A stretch of 64,000 bases of DNA from contig QLII01000001.1 of assembly GCA_003259005.1 (NCBI GenBank), positions 1,984,001 to 2,048,000 of the forward strand. The letters run 5' to 3'. Positions 1-8,204 of the stretch are shown piece after piece. The notes under the pieces were generated by a model. The model was not told the origin of the DNA and made no database searches. It was given only the letters and a program-made list of their open reading frames with translations. The DNA is from Spirosoma telluris. GTDB lineage: Bacteria > Bacteroidota > Bacteroidia > Cytophagales > Spirosomataceae. Made by a program: the position numbers and the translations under genes. The number at the start of each line of letters is the position of its first letter. The stretch's first letter is position 1.

Positions 1-2
1 TC

Positions 3-434
3 TTTTTCATAGGCGAGTTGATTCTCGACCTCGAACTGGAACCCGACGGCCCCATAACCGATTACTGCGGTACCTGCACCCGCTGCATCGACGCCTGCCC
101 GACCGATGCCATTGTGGGCCCTTACGTAGTGGATGGCAGCAAGTGCATTTCCTACTTTACCATCGAATTAAAAGAGGCTATTCCGGAGGAGGTTCGGGGG
201 AAATTCGACAACTGGATTTTCGGTTGCGATATCTGCCAGGACGTTTGTCCCTGGAATCGGTTTGCCAAGCCTCATCAAACACCCGCCTTCAACCCACACC
301 CCGATTTGGCAACAATGACCAAAACAGACTGGGAGGAAATAACGGAAGATGTCTTCCGGGAAATCTTTCGTCGGTCAGCGGTAAAGCGTACTAAACTGGA
401 GGGGCTGAAGCGTAATATTGGTTTTGTACAGTAG
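3..434 (+). CDS. queG: epoxyqueuosine reductase QueG, C-terminal part (5' end outside window)
   Basis: This is the C-terminal part of the iron-sulfur, cobalamin-dependent reductase that converts epoxyqueuosine to queuosine in tRNA anticodons, the last step of queuosine synthesis. The frame is open from base 3, so the gene begins before the window. Two ferredoxin-like cysteine clusters are visible: [12 protein letters not shown] about 20 residues in, and [11 protein letters not shown] about 60 residues later, each suited to a [4Fe-4S] centre. The stretch between them ([11 protein letters not shown]) is typical of the family. The gene converges on kynU, with a short GC-rich hairpin between them. 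The assignment is firm; the cobalamin-binding N-terminal half cannot be seen. Confidence 0.93.
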   Translation, partial: FFIGELILDLELEPDGPITDYCGTCTRCIDACPTDAIVGPYVVDGSKCISYFTIELKEAIPEEVRGKFDNWIFGCDICQDVCPWNRFAKPHQTPAFNPHPDLATMTKTDWEEITEDVFREIFRRSAVKRTKLEGLKRNIGFVQ

Positions 435-436
435 CA

Positions 437-453
437 CCGACCGTCTCGGTCGG
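437..453. terminator. short GC-rich hairpin between convergent queG and kynU
   Basis: CCGACCG and CGGTCGG form a 7-bp stem with a 3-base loop, two bases after the queG stop and just before the kynU stop. There is no clear T-run on either side, so it is a weak candidate for a bidirectional terminator. Confidence 0.45.
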
Positions 454-455
454 CA

Positions 456-1718
456 CTACAAAAACTTCCGTAATGCTTGGCCAACTTTCCATACCTCCTC
501 AAATGTATTGTATAAAGGCGTGGGAGCCAGACGAATACAGTCAGGTTCGCGCCAGTCGCCAATAATTCCCTGTTCGGTTAGGTAGGTAAATAGTGCTTTA
601 CCATTTTTACGGACGAGCAACGAGAGTTGGCAGCCACGCTGATTAGGATCATCGGGGGTTAGAATCTGGATGTCATCAAAGGGCGTCAGGACATATTCGA
701 GGAAACCCGTTAACTGCTCACTTTTCTGTCGAAGGGCCACTATACCCGCTTCGGCCGTAATTGAAATAGCCGCTTTATGCAGTGCCAGCGCCAGAATATT
801 TGGGGTACTAACCTGCCAGCCATCAGCACCGGGAGCAGGCAGAAAACCAGGCGTCATCTCGAAGCGTTTATCTTCCCGATAGCCCCACCAACCTGCCAGT
901 CTGGGCAAATTCCCTTGATGATGCTTTTCGTGAACAAACACACCCGATACCGCACCGGGGCCACCATTCAGGTATTTATAAGAGCACCAGGTTGCAAAAT
1001 CGATACCCCATTCGTGGAGTCGCAAGGGTACGTTCCCAATGGCGTGAGCCAGATCGAAACCAATGGGAATACAATGTTTTTGGGCGGTTTCGGCAATGAC
1101 GGCCATGTTATAGAACTGACCTGTGTAGTAGTTCAAGCCACTCATCCAGATCAGGGCCAGTGAATCGGCGTGCTCGGCAATTGCGTGCTGAATATCAGTT
1201 GTATGAATTAACCCGTCGTCGGCGCGGGGTGGAATTTCAATGAGCACATTGGCAGGATCAAGCCCATGATGTTTTACCTGTGTTTCCAGGGCATATTGAT
1301 CCGAGGGAAAATCACCTTTGATCGTTAAAATCTTGTACTTCTTTTCAGTAGGGCGGTAAAACGATGCCAGCAGCAGATGAAGATTCACGGTTAGGGCATT
1401 CATCGGGCATACTTCAGACGGCTCAGCTCCGAGAATTTGTGACAGCGCCTGTTTACACGAATTATGGTAACCAAGCCAGGGTTGTTCGGCTCCTTCAGGC
1501 TTGTCGAACCAGCCTTCAACGCCCAGCTTTTGCCAGGTATCGAGTTCCTGATCCAGGGCTGCGCGTGCAGTTTTTGGTTGCAGACCGAGTGAGTTCCCGC
1601 AAAGATAGATCAACGAATTCCCATCACGCTGAGGAATATAGAACTGGTCACGGAAGCGCCGGAGCGGGTCAGCTTCGTCGAGTGTTTGGGCAAAAGCCAG
1701 CGAATTTTCGTAGGTCAT
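456..1718 (-). CDS. kynU: kynureninase
   Basis: This PLP enzyme cleaves L-kynurenine to anthranilate and alanine (or 3-hydroxykynurenine to 3-hydroxyanthranilate), in tryptophan breakdown and, in many Bacteroidota, de novo NAD synthesis. The protein is about 420 residues, normal for the family. Visible family landmarks are LCGNSLGLQP near the N-terminus, the helix DLAHAIGNVPL, and WCSYKYLNGGPG, which carries the PLP-binding lysine. I chose the ATG at 1718 (MTYENSLAF); a TTG five codons upstream is also in frame. No other kynurenine-pathway genes are nearby, so it appears to be a stand-alone gene. Confidence is high. Confidence 0.93.
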   Translation of the reverse strand: MTYENSLAFAQTLDEADPLRRFRDQFYIPQRDGNSLIYLCGNSLGLQPKTARAALDQELDTWQKLGVEGWFDKPEGAEQPWLGYHNSCKQALSQILGAEPSEVCPMNALTVNLHLLLASFYRPTEKKYKILTIKGDFPSDQYALETQVKHHGLDPANVLIEIPPRADDGLIHTTDIQHAIAEHADSLALIWMSGLNYYTGQFYNMAVIAETAQKHCIPIGFDLAHAIGNVPLRLHEWGIDFATWCSYKYLNGGPGAVSGVFVHEKHHQGNLPRLAGWWGYREDKRFEMTPGFLPAPGADGWQVSTPNILALALHKAAISITAEAGIVALRQKSEQLTGFLEYVLTPFDDIQILTPDDPNQRGCQLSLLVRKNGKALFTYLTEQGIIGDWREPDCIRLAPTPLYNTFEEVWKVGQALRKFL

Positions 1719-1907
1719 CGATTGGATTGTCAACTATCAGTAACACGGCCTTTTGCGAAAGACGTTTGTAAATAAACGATGCTCTGGGCTTTGTTTTGTT
1801 TAGGGCGTAATTCTATTAAAGAAAAGTACTTACTTTTCCTTTACCTACTAGAACACTACGCCTGAGAAATAGTTAGTATCCACATCAATAATGCTTCCAG
1901 CAGGTGT

Positions 1908-2351
1908 ATGAATCGCTTTTTACTTTTATTCCTGTGTATTGTTCTTAGTCAGAACGTAAATGCCCAGTGGCGACTGATTTACCAGAGTAAAGATATTCTG
2001 GCGGAAGAGGCAGATACAACCAATAAAATTACATCGATCCAATCGAGAGGGGCATTGAGCAAGTATCTGGTTGTTCATTCGGGTAGCCAGCAAAAAACAC
2101 TTGTCCCTAAAAAGGCCATTTGGGGCTATATCGACGGCAATAACAGGCTGTGGCGCTCGTATAATAAAGAGTTTTATCAGGTCATAAATTACAATGGAGG
2201 GTGGGTCGAGTATGGAATAACCCGCCTTGTTCCGGGCAGACCAAGCCAGTCGTTTAACCTGCAACTCTTTAGTCGTACCCTGGATAGCCGGGTTTATTCA
2301 AACTGGATGAAAGCGATGGGCGATTTGTCGCAAAATTACATTGTCAGGTAA
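1908..2351 (+). CDS. secreted hypothetical protein
   Basis: This is a 147-residue protein with a clear signal peptide (MNRFLLLFLCIVLSQNVNA, cleavage probably after NAQ). The rest is soluble, with no cysteine or membrane segment. The central KKAIWGYIDGNNRLWRSYN, followed by a tyrosine-rich stretch, suggests a small beta-rich domain. It probably acts in the periplasm or at the cell surface. I do not recognise a family and cannot propose a function. It converges on the esterase gene, whose stop lies 5 bases beyond its own. The start is the first ATG before the signal peptide. Confidence 0.7.
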   Translation: MNRFLLLFLCIVLSQNVNAQWRLIYQSKDILAEEADTTNKITSIQSRGALSKYLVVHSGSQQKTLVPKKAIWGYIDGNNRLWRSYNKEFYQVINYNGGWVEYGITRLVPGRPSQSFNLQLFSRTLDSRVYSNWMKAMGDLSQNYIVR

Positions 2352-2355
2352 TGTC

Positions 2356-3056
2356 CTACTCCTTATGCTGGTTTAACAGCCAATCGTAGATCGCCTGATC
2401 TTCAAATACGTATTGAATTCCATGCCCTTCTTTTTCCAGTCGGGTAAATTTCACATTTCCCTTACATGCCTCCAGTCGCTTCACTAATCGCTCGGTTTCG
2501 GAGATGGGGATAACGTCGTCGGCGGTTCCATGAAACGTCCAGATCGGAACCTGCTTAATGCGGCAAATCTGGGTAGAATCATCACAACCGCCACATAAAG
2601 GGACTATGGCTGCAAATTTATCGGGATAAGCAACGGCGGTTTGCCAGACACCATACCCACCCATGCTGATACCGGTCAGATAAACACGTTTGGGGTCAAT
2701 CCGATACTTCGCCTTTAGGTCATTGTATAAGCTATCAAGCCAATTATCCGTAGACCAGAATTTCCCGTCCGGGCATTGGGTGAGGCAATGATAAAGGTAA
2801 AATCGCGACCTTTTTCGACGAGATGAGGTAAGCCATACGTCTTAAGCTTGTTCAAATCCTGCCCTCTCTGTGAGCCTCCGTGTAGATAAATGACTAGCGG
2901 GTAATCGGTCTTGTCAGACTCATAATCCTTGGGCAGATAAAGTAGATAAGGGTATTTTTCCGGGCTTTTGCTTTGGGAATTTGTCTGTGCAGAAGCACCG
3001 AAAAAAGGAACCAAGATCAGAAAACAGGCAAGAAGAGGAGCAATGGCCGGGCGCAT
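2356..3056 (-). CDS. secreted alpha/beta-hydrolase (esterase/dienelactone hydrolase type), frameshifted
   Basis: The product is a 233-residue exported serine hydrolase once a frameshift is repaired. A signal peptide (ACFLILVPFFGASAQ) is followed by the oxyanion-hole segment VIYLHGGSQRG, the nucleophile elbow GISMGGYGVWQ, the aspartate segment IWTFHGTADDVIP and the histidine in KEGHGIQYVF, giving a complete Ser-Asp-His triad in the usual order. The frame breaks at GGG 2778-2780 (CCC on the coding strand). One extra C restores ASPQCPDGKFW and a whole number of codons. This fits a sequencing deletion better than a decayed gene. I chose the ATG at 3056; the TTG 7 codons upstream is less likely. 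It resembles phospholipase/carboxylesterase-like proteins of Bacteroidota; the substrate is unknown. Confidence 0.8.
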
Positions 3057-3147
3057 AGGTTGAGTTTGCTTCCACAAAGATGAACGTCTTTTACCATCAA
3101 TTTATGCCGGTTTGAGTTATTATTTATTGAGTGATTAACCCATTAAT

Positions 3148-3221
3148 GTTCGACCCCGATGGGGTCACAGGTTTGTAGTGCGTCAATTTACTACAAACCT
3201 GTGACCTTATCGGGGTCGAAC
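3148..3221. repeat. 32-bp inverted repeat
   Basis: Arms 3148-3179 and 3190-3221 match at 30 of 32 positions around a 10-base loop. They begin GTTCGACCCCGAT. The element lies between two minus-strand genes and has no T-run typical of a terminator. It belongs to the set of long intergenic palindromes found across this window. Confidence 0.85.
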
Positions 3222-3244
3222 CAAATTCAGCTAAAAATCTATTA

Positions 3245-3610
3245 TTACTGATGATCCATATCGCTACCTTTCTTGCAGCAACTAGGCAATTTGTTGTAGC
3301 CAACGGGATCGGCAGTTACTTCTTCAGCGTCGTAACCCGTTTTACTGATGTTGGCTTTTAGTTTAGCAACATCCGTTTTAGCGGGATTGTATTTAATCGT
3401 GACGATTTTGGTCTTCACGTCTAAATCGGACTCTTTAACGCCCTTCTCGAAAGCCAGGTTTCGTTCGATGCGGGCTTTGCACATGCCGCAAATGGCCGAC
3501 GTTTTGATTTTTACTTCTTTCTCTTTGTCGTCGCGGGTTGGTGCATTAGCGAACGAGTTGCCCAACAGGACCAGTGAGGTTAGGGCGGTTAGAAACAGGT
3601 TACGCAGCAT
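3245..3610 (-). CDS. secreted heavy-metal-associated (HMA) domain protein
   Basis: This is a 121-residue protein with a signal peptide (LFLTALTSLVLLGNSFA) and one HMA fold. The metal site is shifted from the usual MxCxxC to AICGMCKARIE at about residues 39-50. The HMA pattern continues through VKTKIVTIKYNPAKT and the closing GYDAEEV. The C-terminal tail (KLPSCCKKGSDMDHQ) adds two adjacent cysteines, a methionine and a histidine, all good Cu(I)/Cu(II) ligands. It probably works as a periplasmic copper chaperone or trap. It is the last gene of the minus-strand metal cluster, after the Met/His-rich outer-membrane protein. Fold certain; copper specificity is inferred. Confidence 0.85.
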   Translation of the reverse strand: MLRNLFLTALTSLVLLGNSFANAPTRDDKEKEVKIKTSAICGMCKARIERNLAFEKGVKESDLDVKTKIVTIKYNPAKTDVAKLKANISKTGYDAEEVTADPVGYNKLPSCCKKGSDMDHQ

Positions 3611-3697
3611 AATTGTAATTGGTTTATAGTGAACTGATAACGAAAAATTTACTGAGTTGGTGCCAAGTACGTCTATACCTGAGCTTAAAAGGTCTGT

Positions 3698-5188
3698 TTA
3701 GTGGTTCATTCCTTTCATACGCGAATGCCCCGAATGGTTCATTGTTCGCATAGACATCAGGCTGGGCGACAGACGAAGGTAAATTTCTCCCGAAATAGGC
3801 GTTTTACCATAATACTCTTGCAACGTCTGGTCAGTCACGCTTCCCGTTAGCTGCGCTCCCAAGACTAGGTCGGTGTTGTGCGTCTGTGCAATTCGATAAT
3901 TGGCACCCAGCGTCAGGGTATTGATTGTATATGTAGAGGAATTAGCGCTTACTAAATCTGTAGAAAGCTGTAACTCTTCTATTGACTTTGTAACATTCTC
4001 ATAGCGACCATACAACGCCAGCTTCTCTAGTTGTACACTGCTCTCTGCCAGAAACGAATTCTCCCCCGCCCCATCGTGACTATTTCGCCCCCACACGAAG
4101 GCTGACGTTACATAACTGCCTGGCCCTAATGCTTTACTATGCAAAATAGATGCCGTTGTGCGCGTGATGTTTTCTTCTGGATGTGCTTCTTCCGGGCTAT
4201 GCAAAAAGCCCTGCGAAAATTGGAGTGCCCACGACGCGGATGGATTCACAGACAGTCGATATGAGTAACTATTAAACTGAGGTTTGTCGAAGTTATACCG
4301 ATTTTCGTCCGGCTCGCGACCCTGGAACGTCGACGCTTCCAGTTTTGCCCACTTATACCGAAAGCCCGCAGTAGCGACGCCAAACAGAATGTGGGAGGCA
4401 TCCTGCCAGTGGTGGCTTAGTGGAGCATCGGGATTGTTGAACGACGAGATCCGGTGCATGAAGGCCGGCGGACCAAGCGCGGGTTCCCCCGGATAACCAA
4501 TGTATCCATACAAATCAATGTCTTTACTGAACGCGTGGCTATAACTGACTGACAGTTCGGATACCAGATCGTGCGGGTGTTGCTTATCAATCAACGGCTG
4601 GCCTTTATAACTTTCGCCAGTCTGAAAAAGTAGTGGATAGCCGCCATTACCAACCGTCAGTGGATCGAACGAGAGCATGGCACGTACCTGAAATAAACCA
4701 CGCTTCCCTACTTTGCGTTGCGCCATCCCCATAAACCAGTTGGGTGCGCCAAACTGCTGATCACTGCCCCGCCTATGAGGATGATTGGCATTCTGGCTGG
4801 TATAGCGCAGATAAATGGCATAATGCAGCATATAACTCCAGCCTTTTGAGGTTGGCTGGCTCATATAGGCATACATAGGCGTATTGTCCGGATGCCACGA
4901 TGTCCCCGACCCATTGCGGTTCATGGGCAGGTTTCGTGATAGCGAATGCGTCATGCCCATGGCTGTGTCCATCGTTAAGCCATAATTCATCATGGCCAGG
5001 TCATCCATCTTATTCATACCATCGTGCGGGGTCATATCCATACCACTGTGCATCGAATGACTCATTGGTTTAGTCGTATCAGCAGCGGGTTTATTAGGCA
5101 TAGGCATTTTCATCCCCTCGTGATGCTGATGTTGCGCGACTACCCCATGAGCGATGCTTATAAAAAGCACCAGGCTAAATCTATTCAT
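3698..5188 (-). CDS. Met/His-rich putative outer-membrane beta-barrel protein of the metal cluster
   Basis: This 496-residue protein has a signal peptide (MNRFSLVLFISIAHGVVAQ). Its mature N-terminus is very rich in His and Met (HQHHEGMKMPMP, then MSHSMHSGMDM and repeated M-x-M/H-x-M groups to about residue 90), and its last 20 residues are again Met/His-rich (NHSGHSRMKGMNH). Between them, alternating polar/hydrophobic strands with aromatic ends (FRYKWAKLEAS, YSYRLSVNPSASWAL, LALYGRYENV) look like an outer-membrane barrel. Such tails bind copper in other proteins, so a role in copper efflux or capture is likely. It follows the BNR gene by 29 bases and is probably co-transcribed. I chose the ATG at 5188; the TTG at 5203 also opens the frame. 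Confidence 0.72.
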   Translation of the reverse strand: MNRFSLVLFISIAHGVVAQHQHHEGMKMPMPNKPAADTTKPMSHSMHSGMDMTPHDGMNKMDDLAMMNYGLTMDTAMGMTHSLSRNLPMNRNGSGTSWHPDNTPMYAYMSQPTSKGWSYMLHYAIYLRYTSQNANHPHRRGSDQQFGAPNWFMGMAQRKVGKRGLFQVRAMLSFDPLTVGNGGYPLLFQTGESYKGQPLIDKQHPHDLVSELSVSYSHAFSKDIDLYGYIGYPGEPALGPPAFMHRISSFNNPDAPLSHHWQDASHILFGVATAGFRYKWAKLEASTFQGREPDENRYNFDKPQFNSYSYRLSVNPSASWALQFSQGFLHSPEEAHPEENITRTTASILHSKALGPGSYVTSAFVWGRNSHDGAGENSFLAESSVQLEKLALYGRYENVTKSIEELQLSTDLVSANSSTYTINTLTLGANYRIAQTHNTDLVLGAQLTGSVTDQTLQEYYGKTPISGEIYLRLSPSLMSMRTMNHSGHSRMKGMNH

Positions 5189-5217
5189 AACGTTGTTGAT
5201 CAATTTCTTAAGCGTGG

Positions 5218-6264
5218 TCAGGGAAGAAACCCTGCCCGAACACTACCTTCCTCTTCCCACAAACAGAGTATTCTATTTTTAGGCATCACTGCCAGTTTGG
5301 GATACCCACCTGCACTAATGACAGAAGGCTGAGTCTGACTCGGAGACATACTCCAAACCTGACCATCCTGTTGAAAGGCGATGTAATCCCCTTTGGCAGT
5401 CGTTACAATTTTCGCGTTCTTACCCGTAGCTAGTTCTGTTTCAGATTGTCCAGGACGGGCCGTAAATAATTTATCATTGCGTCGCCAAACAGTCGATACG
5501 TTCCCATCGGCACTCATAAATAATCCCCCTCCATCCATTGGGCAGGCCTTGAGCATCCAGGTTCCTTCACCTAGTTTTTCCGGTTTCCCGAATGTTAGAC
5601 CGCCATCCCTGGATTTCAGTAGATACATATCGCGTGCACCACTGAGAAAATTGCGAAACAGTATGGCAACATGCTTGCCCTCATTAACGACCGAAAGTTG
5701 GCAGCACTCACAAACAGTACCGTCTGGGGATTGATAAAGTACATGGTTGGGTAACCAGGTCTGGCCTCCGTCTGTCGAACGAGATCCTACAATCTTATTT
5801 CGTTTGTCGCCCCGAAGGTCAAGCCAGACAGCCGTGTAATCATTATTGGGTCCAGCCGCCAGGGCTACAAAACCCTCTTTGGCGATTTCAGCTATGTCGT
5901 TTACACGAATCTTTTTCTGCCATTTTCCAGTAGCCCGAACCAGCGTATAGGCCCAGATGTTGCCTGCTTTATCAATGGCTGTTATCACAACCGACCGATC
6001 CGTAGCGGCAATTTGTGGCCCACGCGATGCCCCCAGATGCAGGCCAGGCAGGCTATCAATCCGAAGTGGTTCATCAAATTGCTCGCCATCCCGTGAGCTT
6101 GTATACAGTATAACTTCACCTAGTCCATATACGACATGAACCTTACCAATAGGATCTACAGCTATTGAAGGGTGCCTCCCTTTTCCAACTTGCCTGGTCG
6201 TAACCGACGGTGGCCCGATGAGGAGGTTAACCATAAACAGCAGCAGACTAAATAGAGAATACAT
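5218..6264 (-). CDS. BNR/Asp-box beta-propeller protein with CECC motif
   Basis: This is a sialidase-like beta-propeller of about 348 residues. Two Asp boxes are visible, STDGGQTW and SRDGGLTF, along with repeated blades (GKVHVVYGLG, NDYTAVWLDLRG). A hydrophobic segment (MYSLFSLLLFMVNLLIG) directly after the chosen ATG looks like a signal peptide. The frame is open another 53 codons upstream, but that stretch would be coded by the inverted repeat. I see no sialidase arginine triad. A tight cysteine group, VCECCQL, and later KACPMDGGG, suggest metal binding, consistent with its place between copper-type genes. An exo-sialidase label would therefore be misleading. It is probably in an operon with the following outer-membrane protein. 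Confidence 0.75.
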   Translation of the reverse strand: MYSLFSLLLFMVNLLIGPPSVTTRQVGKGRHPSIAVDPIGKVHVVYGLGEVILYTSSRDGEQFDEPLRIDSLPGLHLGASRGPQIAATDRSVVITAIDKAGNIWAYTLVRATGKWQKKIRVNDIAEIAKEGFVALAAGPNNDYTAVWLDLRGDKRNKIVGSRSTDGGQTWLPNHVLYQSPDGTVCECCQLSVVNEGKHVAILFRNFLSGARDMYLLKSRDGGLTFGKPEKLGEGTWMLKACPMDGGGLFMSADGNVSTVWRRNDKLFTARPGQSETELATGKNAKIVTTAKGDYIAFQQDGQVWSMSPSQTQPSVISAGGYPKLAVMPKNRILCLWEEEGSVRAGFLP

Positions 6265-6295
6265 CGTATTGAGAGCAGGGTTTTGTTTGTATTGG

Positions 6296-6374
6296 GTGCT
6301 TTTGTACCCGTGGGCTTCAGCCCGTGTTTGGACTCGTTTGGCACACGGGCTGAAGTCCATGGGCACAAAAGCAC
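6296..6374. repeat. 32-bp inverted repeat
   Basis: Arms 6296-6327 and 6343-6374 differ at only 3 of 32 positions, with a 15-base loop. The core reads GGGCTTCAGCCCGTGT. The element separates the Cys-rich copper protein from the BNR gene on the same strand. Its distal arm overlaps the last few bases of the copper-protein frame (stop at 6384 lies 10 bases away), so it may act as an attenuator or processing site within the transcript. Confidence 0.85.
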
Positions 6375-6383
6375 TCAGTTCAT

Positions 6384-6740
6384 TTATCCATTTGCCGACA
6401 TAGACCGGCATTCTTCGGCGCATTTACGGCAGGCTTCAGCACAGGCTTTGCAATGAGCGTGGTGACCAGCATGTTTTTCACATTCTTCGGCACAGGCCTC
6501 GCAGACTTCAGCACACAGTACCATAAAATCACGCGAGAAAGCGGAACCACGAGCGTCAAGTCGGCCGCAAAGTGTGCAGATGTCGGCACAATCCCGGCAG
6601 AGTTTAATGCAGGCTGTCATATCATGCCCTTTTCCATCTTTATCGCCCATTTCCAGGCAGGCAGTGGCACAGCGTTCGCAAGCCTCGGCACAGTCGAAGC
6701 AGGTGTCTACGTGGGTTTTCGTGTGTTGCATTGTTTCCAT
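6384..6740 (-). CDS. cysteine-rich four-helix-bundle copper-binding protein (DUF326/Csp-like)
   Basis: This is a small cytosolic protein of 118 residues with no signal peptide. It is packed with cysteines at helix spacing: CFDCAEACERCATAC, CIKLCRDCADICTLCG, CAEVCEACAEEC and CKACAEACRKCAEEC. This is the pattern of DUF326 and of copper storage proteins (Csp), whose four-helix bundles hold many Cu(I) ions in a thiol-lined core. It also has HAGHHAHC near the C-terminus. Possible ATGs are 6740 (METMQ) and 6767; a GTG lies further up. I chose 6740 because the conserved part begins there. In context it would buffer or store cytosolic copper. Metal identity is inferred from the family, not proven. 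Confidence 0.88.
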   Translation of the reverse strand: METMQHTKTHVDTCFDCAEACERCATACLEMGDKDGKGHDMTACIKLCRDCADICTLCGRLDARGSAFSRDFMVLCAEVCEACAEECEKHAGHHAHCKACAEACRKCAEECRSMSANG

Positions 6741-6852
6741 AATCGTCGTTGTCGTTTTATAGACCATCGTTGGTCTGACAAAATAACTACACACATCCGA
6801 TAGGGTTTTTACATCATTCCAGTTGAGATGTATAAAAATGACCGATTACTAC

Positions 6853-7977
6853 TCAGGCATGCTCCAATAGCTTGCTCAGACTTTGGTCCAGGTCAGCAAT
6901 TGACACAAAAATGTCTTCTTCCAGAGAGACGCGGCTATTCCCCATCTTAATACCATGATAATAAGCGGAGTACTGCATATCCATTACCTGCGACAAGTAG
7001 CGAAAATGATCGACCACCATATCGACTGCAAAGAGTTCAAAGAGATGAGTGCCCGGTTCGCACCAGATAATGTTGGTAAATGAGGCCCCGTGTGGTCCCA
7101 GAATGAATGATGCATTTTTGTAGATGGCGACCTGCTCTGCAACCGAACGGGGCTTGTCTTCAAGAATTGTAAAATCGAATTTTTTCAACAGTGTAATCAG
7201 TGCATTCTCATTCACCACCCGACGGCGCCCAGCCCTGCTGATATAAATTCGGTCATGTGCAGTTCGTTGCAGTTTTAACTGCCCTTCAACTTGTCTTTTT
7301 AAGGCTAGAAGATCGGCAGGGTCCGGATAAAACCAGTGGCCACTATTGGCCAGTATGCACCGGTTAAACTGAACATCATACAGCCTGCTATCCAGAATAC
7401 GTTCTTGTGGAAAGCCAATCAACCTTAAATAGTCCTGCTCGTAGGCTGTTTGAAAAAGCGGGTAGGCCAGAACAGCCTGTGCCCAAACAGCTTCAGGCAG
7501 CGCTTCTCGAATACGGCACAATTTTGCGGCAACAAGAATGACAAAATCATAATAACCACCAAATGAAATTCCATCTAACAGATGAGCCCAGGGAGCAATC
7601 AGTATCTCGTGCTTAACCTGAATTCGCTTCCCTCTTTTCAGAAAATTTTGCAGTAAATGATACCGCTCGAAGTCCGAGCAGAGTACATACGTGTCTGTTA
7701 GAATACCACCAAATGGCAACTGCCTCGTTTTCTCCGGGATGGGCTTATAATCCCAAACATAGCTTTGATTGGTAACGGCCTCAGTCTGAGTGAAAACAAG
7801 TTTTGGCGAATCAGACGCATTTTGCACACTAGGTAACAAAATCCGAACCTCCGAACTTACTTTTTGGACGTACGGCTTCAGATAGTCCTCTGTTTGTTCT
7901 TTCGTTAAGGGTACAATCCCAACTTGCTTTAGCAATGCTCCCAGAACAATTTTGACAAAATTTCGTAAATGATTCAT
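6853..7977 (-). CDS. glycosyltransferase family 61 protein
   Basis: The product is 374 residues and belongs to the GT61 (DUF563) family of inverting glycosyltransferases. The C-terminal signature is clear: RIYISRAGRRRVVNE, then ILGPHGASFTNIIWCEPGTH around residues 293-312, ending in LFELFAVD. There is no signal peptide, so it should act on the cytosolic side in polysaccharide or glycoprotein synthesis. No other sugar genes are nearby, so its substrate is unknown. It sits within the metal region, 113 bases upstream of the copper-binding protein on the same strand. This may be chance. Confidence 0.85.
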   Translation of the reverse strand: MNHLRNFVKIVLGALLKQVGIVPLTKEQTEDYLKPYVQKVSSEVRILLPSVQNASDSPKLVFTQTEAVTNQSYVWDYKPIPEKTRQLPFGGILTDTYVLCSDFERYHLLQNFLKRGKRIQVKHEILIAPWAHLLDGISFGGYYDFVILVAAKLCRIREALPEAVWAQAVLAYPLFQTAYEQDYLRLIGFPQERILDSRLYDVQFNRCILANSGHWFYPDPADLLALKRQVEGQLKLQRTAHDRIYISRAGRRRVVNENALITLLKKFDFTILEDKPRSVAEQVAIYKNASFILGPHGASFTNIIWCEPGTHLFELFAVDMVVDHFRYLSQVMDMQYSAYYHGIKMGNSRVSLEEDIFVSIADLDQSLSKLLEHA

Positions 7978-8097
7978 CTTCAGAGCTTACTTTAATAAAG
8001 TTGCTATTTACGCAATCCACTTTCCATTAGTTAACCCATCTCGATAGCTTACCGTTGGAGCTGTTTAAACTTTGCAAGTTTCGTTAAAACTGAATCG

Positions 8098-8135
8098 TTT
8101 TTTGTCATCCCTCCTGAGGTCGGGATGACAAAAAA
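8098..8135 (-). terminator. 14-bp perfect hairpin with T-run after the HMA-AraC gene
   Basis: TTTTTTGTCATCCC (8098-8111) pairs exactly with 8122-8135 around a 10-base loop. On the minus strand it follows the AraC-type gene and ends in a T-tract. It shares the core GTCATCCC...GGGATGAC with the other GTCAT-type repeats in the window. Confidence 0.8.
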
Positions 8136-8204
8136 TCACGCAAATTTTAGCTAGAAAATGAAAGTTTAAAGGTATGAACAGCTGACCGTTTATTAGCTTT
8201 CGTT

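Noticed and set aside
2356..3056. Esterase, MFS, GDPD, leuS, S8, cysN, prs, rplY, RND and DUF423 genes as pseudogenes
   Set aside because: All breaks are single-base deletions, mostly in homopolymers, and each repaired gene is complete; essential genes are included, so assembly error is more likely.
6265..6423. Upstream start for the BNR protein (ATG at 6423)
   Set aside because: It would read through the inverted repeat and overlap the copper-protein gene, and would bury the hydrophobic export signal.
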